Shown here one piece after another: positions 1 to 7,140 of a stretch of DNA of 9,395 bases. The notes beneath the pieces were generated by a model. The model made no database searches. It had not been told where the DNA came from and saw nothing but the letters and a program-made list of their open reading frames with translations. Location: contig JBKJUK010000177.1 in the NCBI GenBank assembly GCA_046590705.1, positions 1 to 9,395 on the forward strand, read 5' to 3'. Source of the stretch: JBKJUK01 sp046590705. GTDB taxonomy: Bacteria; Acidobacteriota; Thermoanaerobaculia; Gp7-AA8. The number at the start of each line of letters is the position of its first letter. The first letter of the stretch is position 1. The position numbers and the translations under genes were made by a program.

Positions 1-47
1 GAAACCGGCCGGCCGACGCGACAACGAAGCAGATGGCCCCGTTTCAT
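1..47 (-). CDS. possible start of a downstream gene, cut by the window edge
   Basis: Eleven bases after the uppP stop there is an ATG (or a GTG one codon earlier) in a frame that stays open for 15 codons to the window edge, beginning MKRGHLLRCRVGRPV. A TAGG sits seven bases before the ATG and could be a weak ribosome binding site. The close spacing would fit a third gene in the rnj-uppP operon. The fragment is too short to recognise, and an open frame of this length is expected by chance in GC-rich DNA, so this is a weak call. Confidence 0.2.
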   Translation of the reverse strand, partial: MKRGHLLRCRVGRPV

Positions 48-58
48 CACGCGGCCTA

Positions 59-889
59 CTAAGCAGCTTGGAGGTAGCCTGCGTAGAGCAACCCCATAAT
101 CGTCAACCCCAGCGCAATTCGATACACCACGAATACCGTCATGGTGTGCGTTTTCAGGAACCGCAGCAGGAAGTAAATCGACGCGTATCCCGAGATGAAG
201 GAAACCAGCGTGGCCACGGCCACCGAACCCCACCCCAGCGAGTACAACGTGTCGTACTCCGCCAGCAATTCAAAGAAACCGCTGGCAGCAATGGCAGGGA
301 TAGAGAGCAGGAATGAGACACGCGCCGCTGCCGATCGCGAGAGTCCTCGAAAGAGCGCGACCATGATTGTCGAGCCGCTTCGCGACATACCCGGGATCAA
401 AGCGAGAGCCTGACCGAATCCGATGGCCATCGAGTCGGCAAAGGTCACCTGCTCGGTCTCGCGTACTGGTCTCCGTTCCGCGTAGCGCTCGGCGATCGAG
501 ATCAGAATGGCATTCACGATCAGGGTGCTGGCGATCAGCCAGAGGTTGCGTGCACCAGTCTCGATGAAGTCCTTGAACAGTAGTCCCAGAACTCCAACGG
601 GAATCGTCGCAGCGATGATGTACCAGGCCAGGCGCCCATCCTGGGTTTCGAAGGGACGCCGGCTGATGATTCCGCGGAAGAAGGCCTTGGACATGCGAAC
701 GATGTCGTTCGCAAAGTAAATCAGCACAGCCAGCAATGTGCCGAGCTGCATGACCGCAGTGCCTGCCGCGCCGGGATCGCTCCATCCGAGCAGGGCCGGC
801 ACAATGCGAAGATGCGCCGACGAACTGATGGGGATGAACTCCGTCAGTCCCTGCACGAGCCCCAGAACAATTGCTTCGACGATCGTCAC
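59..889 (-). CDS. uppP: undecaprenyl-diphosphatase (UppP/BacA family)
   Basis: Integral inner-membrane phosphatase that converts undecaprenyl diphosphate to undecaprenyl phosphate, recycling the lipid carrier for peptidoglycan and other envelope polymers; overexpression of the family gives bacitracin resistance. The 276-residue length is typical. Two family signatures are visible. The first, at residues 13-27, reads QGLTEFIPISSSAHL and holds the conserved Glu17 and His26. The second, at 159-175, reads GQALALIPGMSRSGSTI and holds Arg170. Several hydrophobic segments span the rest of the protein (for example 45-60, 90-105, 115-131, 225-243 and 252-272). The start is a GTG that shares its first base with the TAG stop of the RNase J gene. 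A GGGAG lies five bases upstream, inside the end of rnj, so translational coupling is likely. Identification is secure from the motifs; the coupling is inference. Confidence 0.96.
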   Translation of the reverse strand: MTIVEAIVLGLVQGLTEFIPISSSAHLRIVPALLGWSDPGAAGTAVMQLGTLLAVLIYFANDIVRMSKAFFRGIISRRPFETQDGRLAWYIIAATIPVGVLGLLFKDFIETGARNLWLIASTLIVNAILISIAERYAERRPVRETEQVTFADSMAIGFGQALALIPGMSRSGSTIMVALFRGLSRSAAARVSFLLSIPAIAASGFFELLAEYDTLYSLGWGSVAVATLVSFISGYASIYFLLRFLKTHTMTVFVVYRIALGLTIMGLLYAGYLQAA

Positions 890-2556
890 TACATCTCCCA
901 GACGACCGGCAGGATCATTGGACGCCGGTCGAGCGTTTTTCGGAAAAATCTTTTCAGCGTGGCTCTCAGCTGTTCCTGCAACTGCTCGGTATCCCTCAGC
1001 TCTGCAGCCGTTCTCGCCGTCAGCGTCTCGGATAGCAAAGTGCGGACCTCATTCAAAAGATCACCGCTGATATCCACGTGCACGAATCCGCGGGTAATGA
1101 CTTCGGGCGGCCTGAGCAACCTGCCGGTCGTGGTGTCGAGCGCGACCACGACAATCACAAAGCCATCTTCGGCGAGGTGCTGGCGGTCGCGCAGAACCAG
1201 AGGGGGGACTTCCTCCGCCTGCGAGTCGATGAAGATCTTCCCCGCAGGAATTCGCTCCTCGGTGATGTGACTGCGGACCGAATCGATCTCGACGACCTGA
1301 CCGTTAGTGATGACGTGTACGTTGTCTTTCGCGACGCCGGCATCGACGGCCAGCTCAGCATGTCGAACCAGATTGCGCAGCGTTCCATGAATGGGGATGA
1401 AGTGCTTCGGTTGCGTGAGACGAATCATCTCCCGCAGCTCGTCGCGGCAGGCGTGACCGGAGACATGTATATCCTTCACCTCGTCGTAAACCACGTCGGC
1501 GCCACGTTTGAAAAGGTTGTCGATCACGCGGGTGACCGCCCGTTCGTTTCCAGGAATGGTCCGCGCAGAGATCACCACCCGGTCGCCCTTCCTCAGATTC
1601 ATGGCCTTGTGCTCACCAATCGACATGCGGGCCAGCGCCGAATTTGGCTCGCCCTGCGTTCCCGTGGTGACCACGATGATCTGCGATCCACCGTCTTCGA
1701 TATCTTTCTGATTCGGACGAACCTCGCGCGGAATCGAGAGATATCCGAGCCGTTCAGAAATCTCGACATTCTCGACCATGGAACGTCCGACGAAAAAGAC
1801 CTTCCGTTTGGTCTTTCGGGCTACATTCACGATCTGCTGAATCCGATGAATGTGCGAGGCGAACGTCGTCACAACGACCCGGCCGGCAGTCGTGCTGACC
1901 ACCCGCTCCAGAGCATCGCCCACCACGCTCTCCGACCTCGAGCTTCCTTCGACGACGGCATTGGTCGAATCGCTCGTCAGAAGCAACACTCCCTCTCGCC
2001 CGTACTGCTCGAGTCTCTCCACGTCGCTCGGTTTCCGATCGATCGGCGATGCGTCGAGCTTGAAATCGCCAGTGTGGATTACCACGCCGAGCGGAGTACG
2101 AATGGCGAGAGCGACCGCGTCGACGATGGAATGCGTCACATGGATCGGCTCCACCTCGAAGGCCCCGGCCACGATGGTGGTACGGGGCGACATTCGCCGC
2201 AACTCCACCTCGCGGTGCATTGCAAACTCTTCGAGCTTGCCGTACACGAACGCTTCGGCCAGCGGAGTCACATAAAACGGCACATCGACTTCAGCGGCCA
2301 GGAATGGGATCGCGCCGATGTGATCTTCATGCGCGTGCGTGAGGAAGACCGCGGCAATTTTATCGCGCCGTTCGAAGAGATAGGTCATGTCCGGAATCAC
2401 GACATCGATCCCTCGCGTCGAGGCGTCAGGGAACATCATTCCGCAATCGACGACGATCAGCGAGTTTCCACACTCGTAGACCATCAGGTTCATGCCGAAT
2501 TCGCCGAGGCCACCGATCGGAATGACCCGGAGCGTGTTGTCCAGAGGGCTATTCAC
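889..2556 (-). CDS. rnj: ribonuclease J (metallo-beta-lactamase/beta-CASP nuclease)
   Basis: Cytoplasmic RNase combining 5'-to-3' exonuclease and endonuclease activity in mRNA decay and RNA maturation. At 555 residues it has full family length. The metallo-beta-lactamase core contains HAHEDH (His74, His76, Asp78, His79), His142 in the THS segment and Asp164 in GDFKLD, which together form the two-metal site. The beta-CASP region (roughly 210-350) follows, then SGHA (His368) and PIHGT (His390). The C-terminal domain (about 450-555) is present, so the gene is intact. Translation begins at GTG: an in-frame TGA lies two codons upstream, so no longer start is possible. No convincing Shine-Dalgarno precedes it. 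This means initiation may be weak or leader-dependent. The next gene, uppP, overlaps it by one base. The gap to asnS upstream is 166 bases and contains a double palindrome. Confidence 0.96.
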   Translation of the reverse strand: MNSPLDNTLRVIPIGGLGEFGMNLMVYECGNSLIVVDCGMMFPDASTRGIDVVIPDMTYLFERRDKIAAVFLTHAHEDHIGAIPFLAAEVDVPFYVTPLAEAFVYGKLEEFAMHREVELRRMSPRTTIVAGAFEVEPIHVTHSIVDAVALAIRTPLGVVIHTGDFKLDASPIDRKPSDVERLEQYGREGVLLLTSDSTNAVVEGSSRSESVVGDALERVVSTTAGRVVVTTFASHIHRIQQIVNVARKTKRKVFFVGRSMVENVEISERLGYLSIPREVRPNQKDIEDGGSQIIVVTTGTQGEPNSALARMSIGEHKAMNLRKGDRVVISARTIPGNERAVTRVIDNLFKRGADVVYDEVKDIHVSGHACRDELREMIRLTQPKHFIPIHGTLRNLVRHAELAVDAGVAKDNVHVITNGQVVEIDSVRSHITEERIPAGKIFIDSQAEEVPPLVLRDRQHLAEDGFVIVVVALDTTTGRLLRPPEVITRGFVHVDISGDLLNEVRTLLSETLTARTAAELRDTEQLQEQLRATLKRFFRKTLDRRPMILPVVWEM

Positions 2557-2590
2557 TGATCACGCGAGCGAAGGGCTGTGCCAAGTCACG

Positions 2591-2674
2591 GAGCCCGGAG
2601 TTGAAAACTCCGGCCACTCGAACCAAACCGTGAGCGCAGCGAAAAAAGTGGCCGAAATTTTCAACTTCGGGCTC
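2591..2674. repeat. 28-base inverted repeat whose arms are each also palindromic
   Basis: The arms 2591-2618 and 2647-2674 match as reverse complements at 25 of 28 positions, with a 28-base loop. Each arm is itself a 19-base hairpin with an 8-base-pair stem and 3-base loop: CCGGAGTTGAAAACTCCGG at 2595-2613 (perfect), and CCGAAATTTTCAACTTCGG at 2652-2670 (one wobble pair). The element can therefore fold as one long stem or two short ones. It fills most of the gap between asnS and rnj and resembles REP-type extragenic palindromes. No open frame or mobile-element gene accompanies it. Confidence 0.8.
2642..2670 (-). terminator. asnS: candidate intrinsic terminator after asnS
   Basis: On the minus strand the hairpin 2670-2652 (8 pairs, one G-U, GAA loop) is followed four bases later by a run of six T at 2647-2642. 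It lies about 50 bases past the asnS stop. The stem is only moderately GC-rich, and the hairpin is also one half of the larger inverted repeat, so termination may be partial. Alternatively it may be only a by-product of the repeat. Confidence 0.5.
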
Positions 2675-2679
2675 TGAAA

Positions 2680-2706
2680 GCGATAACAGAAACTCCGTTC
2701 TGACAA
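2680..2706 (-). promoter_or_regulatory. weak candidate promoter for rnj-uppP
   Basis: The minus strand shows TTGTCA at 2706-2701 (5 of 6 to the -35 consensus). A 15-base spacer leads to TATCGC at 2685-2680, preceded by a TGT extended -10 motif. The spacing is short and the -10 is poor (3 of 6). If real, transcripts would include the whole double palindrome as the rnj leader. Read-through from asnS is the alternative. Confidence 0.22.
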
Positions 2707-2722
2707 CTGAACGCATGCCCGA

Positions 2723-4012
2723 TCACGGGTAGATCCGGTTGATCATGCGCGGATACGGGATGCACTCACGCAGATGTTTCACACCTGTGATCCAGGCCAC
2801 GCAGCGCTCGATTCCCATGCCAAAACCGGAGTGAGGGAAGGAGCCGTACTTGCGGACGTCGAGGTACCACTGAAAGGCCTCTTCAGGTAGCTTGTGCTCC
2901 CGAATGCGCTGCAGCAGCAGGTCATGATCGTGAATGCGCTGCGAACCACCGATGATCTCGCCGTAACCCTCAGGTGCGAGCATGTCGAGTCCGAGAACGA
3001 CTTCAGGATCTTCCGGATCCGGCTGCATGTAGAAAGCCTTGATCGAAACCGGGTAGCGAGAAACCATGACTGGCCGATCAAACGCTTCCGCCAGAATAGT
3101 TTCCTCATCGCCGCCGAGGTCGTCACCGAACTGGATCGGGTTCCCTTTGGACTGCAGGATCTCGACGGCTTCACGATAGCGAATCCGAGGAAACGGCCGC
3201 TTCACATTCTCTAGTTTCGATAGATCACGCTCGAGCACTTTCAGTTCTTCCTGACAGCGCTCGAGTGCGCGGTTCACGATGTACTCGACGAATTCCTCGG
3301 CCAGCGATTCGAGGGCCGGGAACTCCATGAAGGCGACTTCCGGTTCGATCATCCAGAACTCAGTGAGATGACGCCGCGTCTTCGACTTCTCTGCGCGGAA
3401 GGTGGGGCCGAAGCAATAGACACGGCCGAAGGCTGCAGCAGCCGGCTCGAGGTAGAGCTGACCAGACTGGGAGAGAAAGGCCTTCTCTCCGAAGTAATCC
3501 GTTTCGAACAGGTTCGAAGTTCCCTCGGCAGCGTTGGCCGTGAGAATCGGCGAATCGATCAGGACGAAGTCGCGTTCGTAGAAGAAGTCACGGCAGGCCT
3601 GCTCGACCTCATGCCGCACCCGCAGAACGGCGTGCTGCTTCGAGGAACGAAGCCAGAGGTGGCGAATGTCCATCAAAAAAGCAGTGCCATGTTCCTTCGG
3701 CGTGATTGGATAATCGACGGCGGGATAGGGCACTTCGAAGGACTCTACGTGAAGTTCGACGCCGCCCTGCGCGCGCGGTTCAGCGCTCACGGTCCCGGTG
3801 ACGCGAACCGTAGATTCCTGCGCGACGCTCTGGGCTGCTTCCCATGATTCGTCGGAGACTTCTTTCTTCGAGACCACGCACTGCAGATACCCACTGCCAT
3901 CGCGCACAATCGGGAACACCAGCTTTCCCGCACCACGCTTGTTGTAAAGCCAGCCGTTGATGACGACCTTCTGTCCCACCAGCGCGGGCAGTTCCTTGAT
4001 TCTTGGTTCCAT
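2723..4012 (-). CDS. asnS: asparaginyl-tRNA synthetase (class IIb)
   Basis: Cytoplasmic enzyme charging tRNA-Asn with asparagine. An N-terminal OB-fold anticodon-binding domain spans about residues 14-95. The class II catalytic core follows: motif 1 around 130-158, motif 2 at 201-225 beginning FGPTFRAEKSKTRRHL, and motif 3 at 396-405, GFGMGIERCV. The style of motif 2 and of the C-terminus (ECIPYPRMINRIYP) is that of the Bacillus/Thermus type AsnRS, which separates it from AspRS. The frame stays open for 44 more codons upstream, to an ATG at 4144, but those codons run through two inverted repeats and look non-coding. I chose the ATG at 4012, giving 429 residues, because AGAGGG at 4024-4019 lies at proper distance. 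Another ATG two codons earlier (4018) abuts that site and is less likely. A promoter and two hairpins lie immediately upstream. Confidence 0.95.
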   Translation of the reverse strand: MEPRIKELPALVGQKVVINGWLYNKRGAGKLVFPIVRDGSGYLQCVVSKKEVSDESWEAAQSVAQESTVRVTGTVSAEPRAQGGVELHVESFEVPYPAVDYPITPKEHGTAFLMDIRHLWLRSSKQHAVLRVRHEVEQACRDFFYERDFVLIDSPILTANAAEGTSNLFETDYFGEKAFLSQSGQLYLEPAAAAFGRVYCFGPTFRAEKSKTRRHLTEFWMIEPEVAFMEFPALESLAEEFVEYIVNRALERCQEELKVLERDLSKLENVKRPFPRIRYREAVEILQSKGNPIQFGDDLGGDEETILAEAFDRPVMVSRYPVSIKAFYMQPDPEDPEVVLGLDMLAPEGYGEIIGGSQRIHDHDLLLQRIREHKLPEEAFQWYLDVRKYGSFPHSGFGMGIERCVAWITGVKHLRECIPYPRMINRIYP

Positions 4013-4018
4013 GTCCAT

Positions 4019-4024
4019 CCCTCT
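4019..4024 (-). promoter_or_regulatory. asnS: ribosome binding site deciding the asnS start
   Basis: AGAGGG on the minus strand ends six bases before the ATG at 4012. It directly abuts the foot of the 4025-4100 hairpin, so folding of that hairpin could influence its accessibility. Confidence 0.6.
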
Positions 4025-4100
4025 GCAGGGTCGCGTTGCCCGCACTCGCTCCAGCCTGTCGGAATCGTGAGCGGAGCGAGCGCGGGCAATGCGACCCTGC
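4025..4100. repeat. 28-base imperfect inverted repeat in the asnS leader
   Basis: The arms 4025-4052 and 4073-4100 match as reverse complements at 26 of 28 positions, with a 20-base loop. The left arm begins GCAGGGTCGCGTTGC and ends CTCGCTCC. Its first 27 bases agree at 22 positions with the left arm of the repeat at 7272-7349, so the two are members of one family. It sits in the untranslated leader of asnS, between the promoter and the ribosome binding site. Confidence 0.85.
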
Positions 4101-4104
4101 GCTA

Positions 4105-4149
4105 GTGTAGTGAGTCGAAAATACGGAGCGTATTTACGACTCACTACAC
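4105..4149. repeat. 45-base near-perfect palindrome in the asnS leader
   Basis: The arms 4105-4124 and 4130-4149 (20 bases each) pair with a single A-A mismatch around the 5-base loop GGAGC. The outer part reads GTGTAGTGAGTCG. It lies four bases from the next inverted repeat, and its far end is only 12 bases from the TATAAT box, so nearly all of it would be transcribed. The minus strand carries its T run before rather than after the stem, so it is not a standard terminator for asnS-directed transcription. Confidence 0.85.
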
Positions 4150-4161
4150 CAGAAAAAAAGG

Positions 4162-4167
4162 ATTATA
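4162..4167 (-). promoter_or_regulatory. asnS: -10 box of the likely asnS promoter
   Basis: A perfect TATAAT reads on the minus strand at 4167-4162, about 150 bases before the asnS ATG. The hexamer at the 17-base spacing (4190-4185, GCACCC) does not resemble a -35 box, so the promoter may be weak, extended, or dependent on an activator or alternative sigma factor. Transcription would start near 4155, just before the two hairpins. Confidence 0.45.
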
Positions 4168-4175
4168 CATAGTGA

Positions 4176-4202
4176 GCTCGAGCGGGGTGCCGGCGCTCGA
4201 GC
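4176..4202 (-). terminator. hairpin just after the barrel-protein gene, possible terminator
   Basis: The arms 4176-4184 (GCTCGAGCG) and 4194-4202 form a perfect 9-base-pair stem with a 9-base loop, starting five bases past the stop codon. On the minus strand the nearest T run (seven T, 4159-4153) begins 16 bases after the stem, too far for a textbook intrinsic terminator. Rho-type or processing roles are possible. Confidence 0.4.
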
Positions 4203-4207
4203 CCGAA

Positions 4208-7084
4208 TCAGCCAAACAGTTTCAGGAAGACCACGTTGGCCACAAAGCCGTCCTGGGCGTTGTCACCAATGCTTTTCCCGAAGTCGAGGCGGAGTAGAGT
4301 TCCCCACGGACCGACGGTCTGCCCTCCGAAACCGATTCCCTGGAATGGAGCGCGTCGCAGGCCGGACGCTGCGTCGTCGAGAAGTCCGTGGTCATAGAAA
4401 ACTTCGAGGCGGAATTGTTGAGAGAAAACGAAGCCGTATGAAAGGTGCGCGAGGATGGCCTTCTCGGCACGGACCGAGCCGGATTTGATGCCGCGGATCC
4501 GCTGCGTGCCGAAGAATCCCATCTCATACTTTGAAAAGCGATCGAGATTCGCACCGTCGAGATAATTGGCTTCGATGGCAATCCGCTGAAACTTCGGAAG
4601 ATAAAAACTCTTGCCGAGAGAAAATCCGAAACGTGTGAATGATTTCTGCGCGTCGTCGTACTCCGCCAGATTGCCCCAGGGTTCCCATTGCGTCCTGGTC
4701 CCCCTTGCGAAGAATGTCGAGAAGGCAAACCCACGGCGGTCATAGCGCAGGTCGAGTCGCGGTGTGACTTCAAACGTGTTCGATGGAACTTCGAAGTCAG
4801 TCGCGGTAAGTTCTGCGCGCTGGTAACTCTCGTGGGAGATCCCGAGCGACAGATCGATCTTCCCGAAAGTCAGGATCGGATGACCCGTTCGCAGAGTCAT
4901 CGTGAGCGGGAGGTTACGAACGGCCTCACCTTCCACCTCAGACCCACCACGGTACATGCTGTTCTCGAACGGAACCGCCAGACCGTTGAATTCGCCGCCC
5001 AGACTGAAGCGAGTTTTCATGAATGAAGGATCGGTCAGGCTGGCCGCAAGGATGACGCCGGCGAAAAAGACATTCGACTGCATTCCTGTGCCGCGTACAT
5101 TGAAGTTGAAGTAATCGATTCCGCCGAGTGGTACAACCGGGAACTCCAGCCCGCTGTCGTGATGCATGCCGCCGACAAGGAATGTACGCGAGGCGTCGAA
5201 GCCCTCCTTGACGACCCGCTCTCCCGATCCGGTCCGATCCAGATAACGAAGTCCGCGAGTGGTATCGCGCACCATTCTGGAGGTTGAGGCGCTGGCGATA
5301 CGATGCTGCTCCCGAAAGTCGGAAGGATCAATGCGGTAGTTGCTGAAAGCCGTGTTGCGCTGAACAACGGTCGATCTTCCCGCGGTCGAGAGTGACTGCT
5401 GCGCCGCCACTGACTCGGGCAACCAGAGCAGCTTGCGGCTGTTCTTGCGTGTGACCGCCGGAGCTTCGACAGGCGCGTAGCCGTCCAGTGAAAACGGCGA
5501 GTAGTCGACGCGCTCTTCGTTCGAAAGAACTTCTCCATCGAGGTTCAATTGAACCATCGAAATCCGGATGCGGGCGAAGCTCTTCTGATCGATCCAGACG
5601 GTACCGCGGTAAAGCGGAAGGCTGTCCGGCGCTTTGGCCGGCGGTTCGAAACGAACCTCCCATGTGTCGAACCCGCGGAGTTGCGTTTCCCGCACCAGCT
5701 GGTAGCGATAGGCGCTGGTCAGATGAATGTCCAGCGGGAGTTGTGTCACTTTCTCAGGCTGCACCAGCGGAAGCTCCGGAATGCGTCCGTGCTTCCACTT
5801 CACACCGTTGATCAGGAAATCGGTCCACACCCAGTCAGAGACACGGTCACCCTCGAAGAAATGATCACCCGCCAGCGTTGCTTCGACGGCTTCGCTCGGA
5901 CCGACTGCAAAGCGCAACTTCGTTTCGTTGCGCGCGATGTAACGGGTGTTCAGAGTTCCCTGCCAGGAATGATAGGTCTGATGGCTGCGAACGATCTCGT
6001 CGACGGAGATGTCCTTCTTCGTCGAGATATCGATCGTCTCCCGAGTCCTCGAATCATCGGCGACTCGCGGGCGATCCAGCGTGATGGCGAAAGCCTTCCC
6101 GCTGGCCGGCATCCCAACCAGGAGTCGCGCGTTCTTACTGCCGGTGTCGGTGATTGCGGCTACACCGGAGGCATCCACTCGCCTCGGATTCTTGAGCGCC
6201 GGATCACCGAAACTGAGAATCGTCGATGATTCGCGACTTCCTGCCGGGACCACCAGCGTTCGAAGATCCTCGCCACGTACGAGCGCGATCACAGGAGTGG
6301 CAGTCACTGCACCGGTCGCGTCGAGCATGCGGATATCGGCCGAAGGATCGAACGCGAAGTCACCGCGCAGTTCGGAATTCGTCGCGGCGATGGCGCCGGC
6401 AAATTCTGTGACGGCCTCACTCTCGAGAAACACTCTGACTGCCGCTGTTTTGAAAACGGACGCGGCATCGTAAAGAGGATTCGCCGACACTGCAGGTGCT
6501 ACAACCCAGACTCGTTTCACCGGATCATTCGTACTGAGCCAGCTGCTGACGGAAACGGCGTCTGACTGTGCGACCAGGACCTGATCAAAGTACCCACCCG
6601 CCTCCGCTGCATAAAGTCGCTCGAGAGCGGCGATCGACGCCACAGGCTGCACGATCGACCGGGCCAGCTCACGCCCCTGCAGATTCACAGTGAGTCGCTT
6701 CAATGCGTACGCTTCGGTTTCCGCCGTACTTCCATTCACGCGGAGGCCGACCGCTTCGAAAGGGCCGTTCGCTGCGCTCCACTCGATGAGCCGGCTGATG
6801 AGGCTATCCACTCCCGTGAGCTGATCACCAGCGGCTTCAGCCCTGAATATGATGGTGGTGTTGCTGCGCTGGTCGGCGGTGAAGCGCTTCAAAAACGAGT
6901 CATCCGCCTTGAGCGTAGAGACGTCGATTTCCATCAGAGCGGGCACCGATACCAGTGGTGCCGGTGCCTCGGGGTTCAAGCGGATACCCACGCAGAGATT
7001 ACAAACTTCGTTTACAGCGTCGGCTGCATCCACACGAGCAGAGAAGCTCAGCAGGAGCATCAATGCCACGACCAATCGTTTCAT
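4208..7084 (-). CDS. exported LolA-like / Omp85-like outer-membrane barrel protein
   Basis: A 958-residue envelope protein of unknown function. Residues 1-20 form a signal peptide (MKRLVVALMLLLSFSARVDA). The mature start carries the only two cysteines, C28-N-L-C31. Residues about 40-345 alternate predicted strands and helices, and I cannot assign a family. Residues about 357-535 resemble LolA/outer-membrane lipoprotein-sorting folds, with strand-rich stretches such as YRYQLVRETQLRGFDTWEVR and YRGTVWIDQKSFARIRI. After a linker, residues about 635-958 look like a transmembrane beta-barrel with alternating aromatic and hydrophobic strands. QRIRGI (861-866) resembles the Omp85 RGF motif, and the strand at 916-938 (GIGFGG...PWGTLLRLDFGKS) resembles the penultimate Omp85 strand. 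The C-terminus, VVFLKLFG, lacks the usual terminal aromatic residue. The frame opens at an ATG at 7129, but the ATG at 7084 is preferred because GAGGA lies six bases upstream and the signal peptide starts there. A hairpin follows the stop; the gene seems monocistronic. Domain assignment is from sequence feel, not a profile search. Confidence 0.85.
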   Translation of the reverse strand: MKRLVVALMLLLSFSARVDAADAVNEVCNLCVGIRLNPEAPAPLVSVPALMEIDVSTLKADDSFLKRFTADQRSNTTIIFRAEAAGDQLTGVDSLISRLIEWSAANGPFEAVGLRVNGSTAETEAYALKRLTVNLQGRELARSIVQPVASIAALERLYAAEAGGYFDQVLVAQSDAVSVSSWLSTNDPVKRVWVVAPAVSANPLYDAASVFKTAAVRVFLESEAVTEFAGAIAATNSELRGDFAFDPSADIRMLDATGAVTATPVIALVRGEDLRTLVVPAGSRESSTILSFGDPALKNPRRVDASGVAAITDTGSKNARLLVGMPASGKAFAITLDRPRVADDSRTRETIDISTKKDISVDEIVRSHQTYHSWQGTLNTRYIARNETKLRFAVGPSEAVEATLAGDHFFEGDRVSDWVWTDFLINGVKWKHGRIPELPLVQPEKVTQLPLDIHLTSAYRYQLVRETQLRGFDTWEVRFEPPAKAPDSLPLYRGTVWIDQKSFARIRISMVQLNLDGEVLSNEERVDYSPFSLDGYAPVEAPAVTRKNSRKLLWLPESVAAQQSLSTAGRSTVVQRNTAFSNYRIDPSDFREQHRIASASTSRMVRDTTRGLRYLDRTGSGERVVKEGFDASRTFLVGGMHHDSGLEFPVVPLGGIDYFNFNVRGTGMQSNVFFAGVILAASLTDPSFMKTRFSLGGEFNGLAVPFENSMYRGGSEVEGEAVRNLPLTMTLRTGHPILTFGKIDLSLGISHESYQRAELTATDFEVPSNTFEVTPRLDLRYDRRGFAFSTFFARGTRTQWEPWGNLAEYDDAQKSFTRFGFSLGKSFYLPKFQRIAIEANYLDGANLDRFSKYEMGFFGTQRIRGIKSGSVRAEKAILAHLSYGFVFSQQFRLEVFYDHGLLDDAASGLRRAPFQGIGFGGQTVGPWGTLLRLDFGKSIGDNAQDGFVANVVFLKLFG

Positions 7085-7090
7085 CAGGAA

Positions 7091-7095
7091 TCCTC
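7091..7095 (-). promoter_or_regulatory. ribosome binding site deciding the barrel-protein start
   Basis: GAGGA on the minus strand, six bases before the ATG at 7084. It supports this start over the in-frame ATG at 7129, which would put 15 polar residues before the signal peptide. Confidence 0.65.
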
Positions 7096-7140
7096 GTCGA
7101 ACCGGATCATGGCTCGGCTCACTAAACATCAGCGCTACGC

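Noticed and set aside
1078..2559. A 493-codon open frame on the plus strand, antisense to RNase J
   Set aside because: It mirrors a certain gene with intact catalytic motifs. Its translation is rich in H, R and D with no recognisable domain, a usual artefact opposite a GC-rich gene.
4013..4144. N-terminal extension of AsnRS from the upstream ATG at 4144
   Set aside because: The extra codons run through two inverted repeats, are very arginine-rich and precede the normal N-terminus; a good ribosome site supports the ATG at 4012.
4013..4207. T-box riboswitch upstream of asnS
   Set aside because: The leader lacks a T-box-like conserved core and the terminator/antiterminator pair; its hairpins are simple palindromes related to repeats elsewhere in the window.
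5549..6229. A 226-codon plus-strand open frame within the barrel-protein gene
   Set aside because: Antisense shadow: no family features, low-complexity basic composition, and the minus-strand frame is far more protein-like.
6985..7003. Lipoprotein signal at Cys28 of the barrel protein
   Set aside because: The cysteine is too far from the hydrophobic core and the residues before it do not form a lipobox; a standard signal peptide cleaved near residue 20 fits better.
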